Assembly: GCA_902462635.1 (NCBI GenBank)
Contig: CABQCN010000081.1
Span: forward strand, 1 to 6,666
Direction of reading: 5' to 3'
Length of the DNA stretch: 6,666 bases
Origin: an uncultured Oscillospiraceae bacterium
GTDB lineage: Bacteria; Bacillota; Clostridia; UBA1212; UBA1255
In this document: piece after piece, positions 1 to 6,282 of the stretch
How positions within the stretch are numbered: position 1 is the stretch's first letter
How the letters are laid out: every line of letters starts with the position of its first letter
Program-made: the position numbers and the translations under genes
Notes under the pieces: model-generated
Told to the model about the DNA's origin: nothing
Database searches by the model: none
Seen by the model: the letters and a program-made list of their open reading frames with translations, nothing else

Positions 1-1047
1 GCCATCTGTGACGAACGATCTCCTGCTGCTGAAAAAACCGGCAGCGTCAACACCGTACTGCGCCTGCAGAACGGGAGGTTAAAAGGTTGCAACACGGATT
101 TTTTTGGATTTACCTATCTGGTCCGCAAAGCGGGATTCGACCTTTCCTCCGGTAAAATTCTCGTTCTCGGAAGCGGAGGCGCTTCCGTTACCGTGTGCGC
201 GGCTCTGAAAGCGTTGGGGGCAAAAGAAATCGTCGTAATTTCCCGCCGCGGCAGCGAAAATTACACAAATGTCGCCGAGCGCCACCATGACGCGCGGTAT
301 CTCGTGAATACGACGCCCGTGGGAATGTATCCGCAAAACGGCGCTGCGCCTGTCGAACTGGCGCAGTTTCCGCATTGCGCCGGCGTGATCGACCTGATCT
401 ATAATCCTGCCAGGACAAAGCTCCTGCTCGATGCCGAGAGCGCAGGAATTACGGCGGTAAACGGTCTTTCCATGCTCGTGGCGCAGGCAAAGCAGGCGAG
501 TGAAATTTTCACGGGCGCGCGCATCGGCGACGAAGTGATCGGAACGATTACCCGGGAAATAGAATATACCACCAAAAATATTATATTGATCGGAATGCCG
601 GGATGCGGCAAGAGCACGGTGGGCGCCGGTCTTTCCCGGGAACTCGGACGGCCGTTTGTGGATATCGACGATAAAATCGAAGAACGGATCGGGATGACGA
701 TCTGCGAATTTTTCAAGGCATACGGAGAGCCGGCGTTTCGCAGGATCGAAACGGAAATTTTAACCGAATATACAAAGAGAAGCGGCCAGATCATCGCAAC
801 AGGCGGCGGAATCGTCACCGTCCCCGAAAATCTGCCGCTTATGAAACAAAACGGCACCATCGTCATGCTGAACCGCCCGCTCCACGAACTGCCTGTGACA
901 GGCCGGCCGATTTCCATGTCCTGCGATCTTGTACGCCTGGAAAGGGACCGTCTGCCGCTTTATAAAGCCTGGAACGACGTTTCCGTCAAGTCCGGCAATC
1001 CTGACGAGACGACGCGCAGCATTATTGAACTGCTCTGCGCGCAGTGA
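1..1047 (+). CDS. aroE-aroK: Bifunctional shikimate dehydrogenase / shikimate kinase fusion, 5'-truncated
   Basis: The reading frame is open from base 1 (348 residues visible); the N-terminus lies outside the window. Residues 1-185 are the C-terminal two-thirds of shikimate dehydrogenase, which reduces 3-dehydroshikimate with NADPH. They show the GSVNT segment (14-18), CNTD with the catalytic Asp (D33), the dinucleotide loop GSGGAS (57-62), a basic SRR (81-83) suited to NADP, NTTPVGM (103-109) and NGLSMLVAQA (154-163). The catalytic Lys should lie a few residues before the window. Residues 190-348 are shikimate kinase (ATP to shikimate 3-phosphate), with Walker A GMPGCGKST (198-206), D221/D223, FRRIE (246-250), GGG (268-270) and RLPLY (317-321). 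The lid segment reads RPLHELPVTGRPIS (292-305), unlike the RPLL form of stand-alone AroK. The two activities are consecutive cytosolic steps of aromatic amino acid synthesis. No frameshift separates the domains, so this is a true fusion. An ATG at 193 is internal and not the start. Confidence 0.95.
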   Translation, partial: AICDERSPAAEKTGSVNTVLRLQNGRLKGCNTDFFGFTYLVRKAGFDLSSGKILVLGSGGASVTVCAALKALGAKEIVVISRRGSENYTNVAERHHDARYLVNTTPVGMYPQNGAAPVELAQFPHCAGVIDLIYNPARTKLLLDAESAGITAVNGLSMLVAQAKQASEIFTGARIGDEVIGTITREIEYTTKNIILIGMPGCGKSTVGAGLSRELGRPFVDIDDKIEERIGMTICEFFKAYGEPAFRRIETEILTEYTKRSGQIIATGGGIVTVPENLPLMKQNGTIVMLNRPLHELPVTGRPISMSCDLVRLERDRLPLYKAWNDVSVKSGNPDETTRSIIELLCAQ

Positions 1048-1071
1048 AAGAGACAGGGGAAGCGAACCGCT

Positions 1072-1305
1072 TTACCTGCGTGCGCTTCCGGGTGGATATT
1101 TTTCCGCCAGTTCATTCAGTTCCCGGATGACTTCCTGCAGCTGCGTCTTTGTCCAATGCAGATGGCTGCCTATGGTTTGCAGCGTTAAGTTTGCGCCCAT
1201 TTTGAGCGTACCCATGCTCATCCGCTTGCCCGTATATTTCTCAACGAGCGATAAAATTCCCGGTAAATGCATGATTTCCCGTACTCTTGTATTTTCATGA
1301 TACAT
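1072..1305 (-). CDS. Small uncharacterised helical protein (77 aa)
   Basis: I do not recognise a characterised family. The protein is hydrophilic and predicted mostly helical, with no signal peptide, membrane segment or cysteine. The layout 'T-x-V-x-EIM-x-x-PGI-x-x-(4)-KYTGKR' followed by a TLQTIGSHL / LQEVIRELNEL helix pair weakly resembles the small DUF1858-like helical domains, but the similarity is only by eye. I chose ATG at 1305 because GGAGGAG stands six bases before it. An in-frame ATG at 1320 would add MEEIF (82 aa), but those codons are the ribosome binding site itself; it too has a fair GGGGAG upstream and cannot be excluded. The gene converges on aroE-aroK with a 24-base gap and is separated from the upstream cupin by a terminator, so it is probably its own transcription unit. 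Confidence 0.6.
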   Translation of the reverse strand: MYHENTRVREIMHLPGILSLVEKYTGKRMSMGTLKMGANLTLQTIGSHLHWTKTQLQEVIRELNELAEKYPPGSARR

Positions 1306-1310
1306 AAAGA

Positions 1311-1318
1311 TCTCCTCC
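1311..1318 (-). promoter_or_regulatory. Ribosome binding site deciding the start of the small gene
   Basis: Read on the - strand this is GGAGGAGA, with six bases between GGAGGAG and the ATG at 1305-1303. It overlaps the codons of the longer in-frame ATG at 1320, so initiation at 1305 is favoured. Confidence 0.6.
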
Positions 1319-1336
1319 ATTCGATGCTCCCCTTCC

Positions 1337-1348
1337 TATCATATGATA
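1337..1348. repeat. 12-base perfect palindrome in leader of the small gene
   Basis: TATCATATGATA is its own reverse complement. It lies about 30 bases upstream of the start at 1305, where a -10 region or operator could sit; TATGAT inside it is one mismatch from TATAAT. I found no convincing -35 at standard spacing (TTGTAC lies too far upstream), so the operator or promoter role is only a suggestion. Confidence 0.3.
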
Positions 1349-1399
1349 TGAAGCGCCGTTCTGCTTTTAGTACAAGAAATACAACCATCAGGCGCATAC

Positions 1400-1435
1400 A
1401 AAAAAGGACAAGCGACAGCCGTCTCTTGTCCTTTT
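1400..1435 (-). terminator. Intrinsic terminator of the fumarate reductase-type operon
   Basis: AAAAGGACAAG (1402-1412) and CTTGTCCTTTT (1425-1435) form a perfect 11-bp stem. Inside it a further GAC/GTC 3-bp stem (1414-1416 / 1421-1423) closes an AGCC loop after one mismatch. On the - strand the stem ends in six Us (complement of 1400-1405), about 45 bases after the cupin stop. On the + strand the stem is followed only by TTTT then GG, so it could stop read-through from aroE-aroK less efficiently. Confidence 0.85.
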
Positions 1436-1440
1436 GGTTT

Positions 1441-1454
1441 ATAAAGATCTTTAT
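1441..1454. repeat. 14-base perfect palindrome between cupin stop and terminator
   Basis: ATAAAGATCTTTAT is perfectly self-complementary. It sits in the 3' untranslated stretch of the operon, between the cupin stop codon at 1481 and the terminator stem. Function unknown; it may be a protein binding site or chance AT-rich symmetry. Confidence 0.35.
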
Positions 1455-1480
1455 GATCTTTTCTTCCCGCGGAAGAAGCA

Positions 1481-1801
1481 TCAATCGTAAATGATCAGCG
1501 CCATAAATACCAGATTCTGGTCTCCCGTATTTTTCAAGGCATGACCGCACCCGTCGGGCGTATAAGTAACGTCCCCCCTCTTTACCGTACGCGTCGTCCC
1601 ATTGTCGTCATATTCGCCTTCCCCGGAGAGAACAAAATACGTTTCGCTTTCCTGATTATGGACGTGATATCCGATCGAGCAGCCTGGTTCCACCGTAATC
1701 TCCGCATATAATCCGCATTTTCCGCGCAGCTGCTTTTCCGCCAGCAATTCGTTGATCAGCACGCGGCCTTCGCCGCCGTATAAATGTTCTTCGATTCTCA
1801 T
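1481..1801 (-). CDS. Small single-domain cupin (Cupin_2-like), 106 aa
   Basis: A single beta-barrel cupin. The first cupin motif is in GYHVHNQESETYFVLSGEGE: H46, H48 and E53 match the HxH-x4-E metal-binding spacing, ahead of the conserved G60/G62. The second motif supplies H87 in DGCGHALKNTG. All four usual metal ligands are therefore present, and a bound divalent metal is expected. Small cupins of this type include isomerases, dioxygenases and sugar- or ligand-binding proteins, and the sequence alone does not choose between them. The start at 1801 has AAAGGAG at 1809-1815, seven bases upstream. It follows the transporter stop by 16 bases and is the last gene before the terminator, so it is co-transcribed with the redox operon. 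A regulatory or substrate-handling role there is a guess. Confidence 0.88.
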   Translation of the reverse strand: MRIEEHLYGGEGRVLINELLAEKQLRGKCGLYAEITVEPGCSIGYHVHNQESETYFVLSGEGEYDDNGTTRTVKRGDVTYTPDGCGHALKNTGDQNLVFMALIIYD

Positions 1802-1817
1802 AAAGATGCTCCTTTCT

Positions 1818-3086
1818 TTAAATCAGTACCGCAATCAATTGCGAAGCAAGCACGATCAGCACGAGGGCCACCGGATACGTCGCAGCATACGCGGAAGCGA
1901 CGTCATCCGTACCGGAGACGCCGATCAGCGTGCCAAGAGCCGGCGTACTCGTCATGCCGCCCGTAATCGATCCCAGATTGTTGAGCAGACTGATTTTAAG
2001 TACCTTTTTCGCAAATAAAAATCCGATAAACATCGGGATGAGCGTCATTGCGACGCCGCCGAGGAAGCCGTATAACAGAAGCATTGCGCCATATTGAGAA
2101 GCCTGCACCTGGGAAACGAGTTCTACGCCGCCTTCGACGCCGGCTCCGATCAGGAACAGCATCAGCCCGAATTCACGGAATACCTTCAGCGTTTTATCGG
2201 AAACCTTCAGGCTCAGTCTGCCGATTCTGCCGAAATGGCCCAGTATCAATGCGATGATCAGCGGGCCGCCCGTATTGCCCAAAGAGAATTTTGCGCCATC
2301 GAATCCTGCCGAAGAAAGCGGAATCGTGACAGCGCCCAATATGATGCCGAGTACCATTGCGATACCGAACGTGCCCAGCCCGTATTCGTCGAGCGCAAGC
2401 AGCTTTTTCTCCGGTTCCGCCTTAACCGGCGGCGCTTCGATGCCCTTTCGCATCTTCACGCGTTCCTCCTCCATATTCGCTTTCAGGAATTTCGGAATAA
2501 GCTGTACGAACAAAACGACGCCTACCACGCCGAACGGATAGGCAACGGCGTGGCCGAGAGAAACAAGCCCCTGCGCGCTTTCCGCAACCGCGGATTTCGC
2601 GGCGGAAAAACCGGGAGTGCTCGTCAGCGCCCCGGACAGGATTCCGGTGCCGAACGGCGACCCGATTCCGGGAATCAAAGAAAATAACGCGCATAACACG
2701 GCGCCCGCGCCGACGATCAGCACGCCGAGCAGGACATACGATTTCGCATTTTTTTTCAGATTGCGGAAGAAGCTCGGTCCGGCGATGAAGCCGACCGAGG
2801 TAACAAACAGCACGAGACCGACTGACTCGAGCATTCTATAATATTCTATGTTCATTGCCGCAGAATCTTCGACAAAGAAATTTTTCAGAACCGGAATATC
2901 CGCAAGACCCGACAGGGTAAAAAGGTAACCGAACAGCAGCGCCATTAGAAACACGCCGGCCGCGCCGAGCGAAACGCCTTTGATCGTAATTCGTCCCAGC
3001 GCATATCCCACGACGGCAATCAGAAACGCGCCGAAGATCACCACCGTCCTCCCGCCGAGAGAGAAAATTTCATTCAAAATATCCAT
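1818..3086 (-). CDS. AspT/YidE-family (aspartate-alanine exchanger-type) carboxylate transporter, probable succinate exporter
   Basis: A 422-aa hydrophobic protein with about ten or more membrane segments in two related halves around a charged cytoplasmic loop (about 200-235). Each half carries the family's paired signature: GALTSTPGFSAA (152-163) and GGMTSTPALGTL (376-387). Other AspT-like elements are SVGFIAGP (97-104), AYPFG (182-186), NTGGPLIIALILGHFGRIG (271-289) and FLIGAGVEGG (311-320). Known members include the AspT aspartate/alanine antiporter and Corynebacterium SucE, a succinate exporter. Many relatives are about 550 aa with TrkA_C (RCK) domains in the middle; here the loop is too short to hold one. 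Co-transcription 20 bases after a fumarate reductase flavoprotein suggests succinate export or fumarate/succinate (or aspartate) exchange; the substrate is inference. GGAGGG and GGAG both lie upstream of ATG 3086, neither at ideal spacing. Confidence 0.88.
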   Translation of the reverse strand: MDILNEIFSLGGRTVVIFGAFLIAVVGYALGRITIKGVSLGAAGVFLMALLFGYLFTLSGLADIPVLKNFFVEDSAAMNIEYYRMLESVGLVLFVTSVGFIAGPSFFRNLKKNAKSYVLLGVLIVGAGAVLCALFSLIPGIGSPFGTGILSGALTSTPGFSAAKSAVAESAQGLVSLGHAVAYPFGVVGVVLFVQLIPKFLKANMEEERVKMRKGIEAPPVKAEPEKKLLALDEYGLGTFGIAMVLGIILGAVTIPLSSAGFDGAKFSLGNTGGPLIIALILGHFGRIGRLSLKVSDKTLKVFREFGLMLFLIGAGVEGGVELVSQVQASQYGAMLLLYGFLGGVAMTLIPMFIGFLFAKKVLKISLLNNLGSITGGMTSTPALGTLIGVSGTDDVASAYAATYPVALVLIVLASQLIAVLI

Positions 3087-3106
3087 ATTCTCCGTTTCCC
3101 TCCGTT

Positions 3107-4735
3107 TTATTTGGCTTCGTATTTCGGATTTCCGTGCGTATACCGCGGAAGAAGCTGCGGAGATACTTTATCGGTAACGATTCCTGCAGCGGCGAGTTCC
3201 TTGTCGAACTGCGCCACGTGCGCAAGCGTGAGCTTACCTGTTTTCTTTATGGTTTTCGCTTTCGCAGATGCGCTGATTCCTGCGTTTCTGCCAAATACGA
3301 TAATATCGAGGAGCGAATTACCCATCAGCCGGTTCTCGCCATGGATTCCGCCGACGGCCTCGCCTGCGACAAACAGGTTTTCCACATCGGACATGCCGTC
3401 CGCGCCGATTTTAATGCCGCCGTTCTGGTAATGGAGCGTCGGATAAATCAGGATCGGTTTTTCACGCATATCATAGCCGTATTTCATAAACATCCGCAGC
3501 ATGGCCGGAATCCGCTTTTCAATCGCGCCCTGGCCGTGGATGATTTCGATCATCGGCGTATCGAGCCAGATACCAAACCCTTCGGGCGTCGGGATTCCTT
3601 TTCCCCGTTCCTGGCATTCGCGGATAATCGACGCCGCGGAAACATCGCGCGTTTCCAGCGGATGCATGAACGCCTCCCCATCCGCGTTGATCAGCATCGC
3701 GCCGAGAGAACGGACCTTTTCCGTTACAAGCGCACCGAAGATCTGCGCCGGAAACGCAACGCCGGTGGGATGGTATTGCAGCGTGTATGCATACAGCAGC
3801 GGCGCGCCCACGCGGTACGCGAGTACGAGGCCGTCGGCCGTCGCGCCGTAATGGTTGGAGGTCGGGAAGCCCTGGTAATGCAGCCTGCCCGCGCCGCCCG
3901 TGGCGATCACGACCGTCTTCGCTTTTGCAACGAGAATTTCTTTCGTTTCCATATTCATGAGAACAGCGCCGGCAGCTTTTCCGTTTTCGTCGAGAATCAA
4001 TTCTATCGCCGCGGTAAAATCAACGACGGGAATGTTTCTGTTGATCACTTCGTCTCGCAGAACGCGCATAATTTCCGCTCCGGAATAGTCTTTTGCGGCG
4101 TGCATCCGTTTTCTGGAGGTTCCGCCCCCATGCGTCGTGATCATTGTGCCGTCTGCTTCTTTATCGAACATGACGCCGAGTTCGTTGAGCCATTGTACGG
4201 CCCCCGGCCCTTCCGTTACCAATTTATAGAGAAGATCCGGTACGTTTTTGAAATGTCCGCCGCCGAGCGCGTCCACGTAGTGGATGAGCGGAGAATCGTT
4301 CTCTTTATCGGCCGCCTGGATGCCGCCTTCCGCCATCATCGTGTTGGCGTCACCGTGACGGAGCTTTGTAACGATCATCACATTCGCGCCGTTCTCATGG
4401 GCCATGATCGCAGCCGAAGACCCTGCGCCGCCGCCGCCGATCACGAGCACGTCGACATCGTAATCCGCGTGTTTCAGATCGATTTCCTTGGGATTCACAC
4501 GGCTGTGCGCCTGCAGCAGCGATGCCAGCTCCTTCGGAACGCGTTCTCCTTTATTCGGGCCCATTGCGAGCGTATCGAAATTTTCTTTTTTGTAATCGGG
4601 ATGGAATTTCGCAAGCAGCGCCTCTTTCTCTTCCGCCGACATCCGCTTCGGTTCAAACCCGATGCGCGACGGACGGCTCGCTTCTACTTTCTCAATGGAA
4701 TCCAGCATCTCCTGCGTATATAATGAATCACTCAT
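3107..4735 (-). CDS. frdA: Fumarate reductase / succinate dehydrogenase-type flavoprotein subunit
   Basis: 542 aa. After an N-terminal extension of about 90 residues comes the FAD-binding VIGGGGAGSSAA (98-109). Residues matching the E. coli FrdA active site are present: H322 in YHPTG, R363 in LETRDVS, H435 in LHYQNGGI and R469 in GENRLMGNSL. This supports a C4-dicarboxylate substrate, most likely fumarate reduced to succinate. At the position of the covalent FAD histidine (HTVAAEGG in E. coli) the protein reads NTMMAEGG, with N131, so FAD is probably bound non-covalently as in L-aspartate oxidase. Only 73 residues follow R469, against about 210 in E. coli FrdA, so most of the C-terminal helical region is missing. 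There is no Tat signal or membrane segment, so it is cytoplasmic. AAGGAGG at 4744-4750 precedes ATG 4735 by eight bases. It lies 13 bases after the FrdB-like gene. Aspartate oxidase or another family reductase is less likely given the FrdB partner. Confidence 0.92.
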   Translation of the reverse strand: MSDSLYTQEMLDSIEKVEASRPSRIGFEPKRMSAEEKEALLAKFHPDYKKENFDTLAMGPNKGERVPKELASLLQAHSRVNPKEIDLKHADYDVDVLVIGGGGAGSSAAIMAHENGANVMIVTKLRHGDANTMMAEGGIQAADKENDSPLIHYVDALGGGHFKNVPDLLYKLVTEGPGAVQWLNELGVMFDKEADGTMITTHGGGTSRKRMHAAKDYSGAEIMRVLRDEVINRNIPVVDFTAAIELILDENGKAAGAVLMNMETKEILVAKAKTVVIATGGAGRLHYQGFPTSNHYGATADGLVLAYRVGAPLLYAYTLQYHPTGVAFPAQIFGALVTEKVRSLGAMLINADGEAFMHPLETRDVSAASIIRECQERGKGIPTPEGFGIWLDTPMIEIIHGQGAIEKRIPAMLRMFMKYGYDMREKPILIYPTLHYQNGGIKIGADGMSDVENLFVAGEAVGGIHGENRLMGNSLLDIIVFGRNAGISASAKAKTIKKTGKLTLAHVAQFDKELAAAGIVTDKVSPQLLPRYTHGNPKYEAK

Positions 4736-4748
4736 GGTACCGCCCTCC

Positions 4749-5423
4749 TTATTTTTCTATTTCTCTGTTGTTATACATGTTTTTCAGCTCATCGAGCGGT
4801 TTTGCCATCAGATCTTTCATCGGCTGGATGTAATCGCCGTTCCGGATCTCCGCAACGCGTTTCTCCAAATGCGCGGATTTCGGGGCGATATATTTTCCGG
4901 TCAGCCTTCTGGCAAGCAGCGCCACCTGCGGGTGGGAAATCTGCGCCGGGCAGCGGGAAGAACAAATACCGCACATGACGCAGTCGAACGATTCCTCCGC
5001 GCATTTGTCATACTCGCCTCTCTGCGCGTAAGCGATATACTGCATGACGTTGAGTTCCTGCGTGCAGCTTTTGGTACAGGCGTTACAGCCGATACAGCTG
5101 TAAATTTCCGGATAAAGCTGCATCATGATCTGTTCCGTCGGACGGATTTCATTGATATCGTACGTTTGTTTTACGACCGGGAAGAACGGGATCTGCGCGA
5201 CATACATGTTTTCTTCGACTTTCGTCTGGCAGGCCAGGCAGACCTTCAGTTCCGGATCGCCTTTGATTCTGTATACGGAAGCGCAAGCGCCGCAGAATCC
5301 GTTTCTGCAGCCGCAGCCGCGTACCAGCTGATAGCCGGCATATTCCATTGCATCCATGATCGTGAGCTCTGACGGAACGGAATACTTTTTACCCATTATA
5401 AATACATTAACCATTTTATCCAT
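4749..5423 (-). CDS. frdB: FrdB-like iron-sulfur subunit: [2Fe-2S] plus two [4Fe-4S] motifs
   Basis: Numbered from the upstream in-frame ATG at 5477 (242 aa), the N-terminal domain has the plant-ferredoxin-type [2Fe-2S] motif RGCGCRNGFCGAC with C57, C62, C65 and C80. The C-terminal helical domain has C128-x2-C131-x2-C134-x3-C138 and C166-x2-C169-x2-C172-x3-C176-P. This is the FrdB/SdhB and TfrB N-terminal plan. There are no CCG domains of the TfrB/HdrD kind. C169 fills the position that is Val in the [3Fe-4S] motif of E. coli FrdB, so a third cubane [4Fe-4S] is predicted. It would pass electrons to the flavoprotein encoded 13 bases downstream. I prefer the start at 5423 (224 aa): GAAGG lies eight bases upstream and the ferredoxin fold begins directly after. 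The ATGs at 5477 and 5465 overlap the preceding gene and have poor ribosome binding sites, but remain possible. Confidence 0.9.
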   Translation of the reverse strand: MDKMVNVFIMGKKYSVPSELTIMDAMEYAGYQLVRGCGCRNGFCGACASVYRIKGDPELKVCLACQTKVEENMYVAQIPFFPVVKQTYDINEIRPTEQIMMQLYPEIYSCIGCNACTKSCTQELNVMQYIAYAQRGEYDKCAEESFDCVMCGICSSRCPAQISHPQVALLARRLTGKYIAPKSAHLEKRVAEIRNGDYIQPMKDLMAKPLDELKNMYNNREIEK

Positions 5424-5431
5424 GTTTTTTG

Positions 5432-5436
5432 CCTTC
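5432..5436 (-). promoter_or_regulatory. Ribosome binding site favouring the 5423 start of the FrdB-like gene
   Basis: On the - strand this reads GAAGG, eight bases before ATG 5423-5421. It is only a moderate match to the Shine-Dalgarno consensus, but better than what precedes the ATGs at 5477 and 5465. Confidence 0.45.
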
Positions 5437-5454
5437 ACTTTCTGTAAAAATCCA

Positions 5455-6282
5455 TTAATATTCATTCGGGAGCTCATCGAGCTGGTCGCAGCGGAATACC
5501 GGTCCGTCCTTGCAGACGTATTTGGAACCGATATTGCAGCGCCCGCATTTTCCGACGCCGCATTTCATGCGCAGCTCCATGGTCGTATATACCTGCGTTT
5601 TGTCATACCCCATTTCCTGCAGCGATGCCAGCGTGAATTTGATCATGATCGGAGGTCCGCACAGAAGCGCCGTTTTATGTGTGTCGAAATCCAGCTCTTT
5701 GACGTACGCGGGAACGAATCCCACATGACCGTCCCAGCCGTCCTGCGGCCTGTCGATCGTAAGATGGACATCCACGTTTTTCGCATGCGCCCAATCGCTG
5801 CGAATCTGGTCGATATCGACCAGATCGTCCGCGGAACGCGAACCGTAAACGATATCGATTTTGCCGTAATCGTCCCGCTTTGCCAGACAATAATCGATGA
5901 CGGAACGCAGCGGCGCAAGACCGATTCCGCCGGCAATAAACAGAAGATCCTTGCCTTTCAGCGCCGTATCCACGGGGAACGAACGCCCGTAAGGCCCGCG
6001 GATCGTGACCGCCTGGCCGACCTCCATCTGATGCAGCCATTCCGTAAGGCCGCCGCAGCGTTTGATGCTGAACTCCATAAAGTCTTTATTGGTCGGAGAA
6101 GAGGTAATGGAAAACATCGCTTCGCCGACGCCGGGCATCGAAAGCATCGCGCATTGGCCCGGCATATGATCGAAACATTTTCCACCCTCCGGGGCGTTGA
6201 TCCGGAAAGTTTTTACATCGGGCGTATCCGTACGGATATCGGTTACGATTCCAATCTGCGGAATCAATACATCGGAATTCAT
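5455..6282 (-). CDS. AsrB/PyrK-like FAD-NAD(P)-[2Fe-2S] oxidoreductase subunit
   Basis: 275 aa in the ferredoxin-NADP reductase fold. The FAD-binding barrel contains FSITSSP (57-63), where the common R-x-Y-S-x-x-S has lost its Arg (M56), and ends with GPYGRSFP (96-103). The NAD(P)-binding domain has AGGIGLAPLRS (117-127) and LCGPPIMI (207-214). The C-terminus binds [2Fe-2S] through C241-x4-C246-x2-C249-x7-C257 (KCGVGKCGRC). This is the architecture of anaerobic sulfite reductase AsrB, the gamma subunit of NAD(P)-linked hydrogenases, PyrK and FlxA. It should exchange hydride with NAD(P)H and pass single electrons on. The start has an excellent GGAGGTGA (6289-6296) six bases upstream and overlaps the preceding stop as ATGA, so the two are translationally coupled. 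With FrdB and FrdA directly downstream, the likely acceptor is fumarate rather than sulfite; no asrC is present in the window. Confidence 0.9.
   Translation of the reverse strand: MNSDVLIPQIGIVTDIRTDTPDVKTFRINAPEGGKCFDHMPGQCAMLSMPGVGEAMFSITSSPTNKDFMEFSIKRCGGLTEWLHQMEVGQAVTIRGPYGRSFPVDTALKGKDLLFIAGGIGLAPLRSVIDYCLAKRDDYGKIDIVYGSRSADDLVDIDQIRSDWAHAKNVDVHLTIDRPQDGWDGHVGFVPAYVKELDFDTHKTALLCGPPIMIKFTLASLQEMGYDKTQVYTTMELRMKCGVGKCGRCNIGSKYVCKDGPVFRCDQLDELPNEY

Noticed and set aside
1058..1089. Inverted repeat GGAAGCG / CGCTTCC just after aroE-aroK, possible terminator
   Set aside because: The stem is only 7 bp with an 18-base loop, no U-run follows directly, and it overlaps the end of the small - strand gene.
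1461..1477. Hairpin TTCTTCC-CGC-GGAAGAA after the cupin stop
   Set aside because: A short 7-bp stem with no U-run on either strand. The stem at 1402-1435 is a much better terminator; this one may only help protect the RNA end.
3134..4723. A 529-codon open frame on the + strand lying opposite frdA
   Set aside because: Its codons are exactly in register with the complement of frdA. Stops there would need TTA, CTA or TCA codons in frdA, which this gene rarely uses, so the open frame is a by-product of codon bias. The translation has no recognisable domain.
4662..5372. A 236-codon open frame on the + strand opposite the FrdB-like gene
   Set aside because: Codon-register shadow of the Fe-S subunit, whose cysteine motifs are unmistakable on the - strand.
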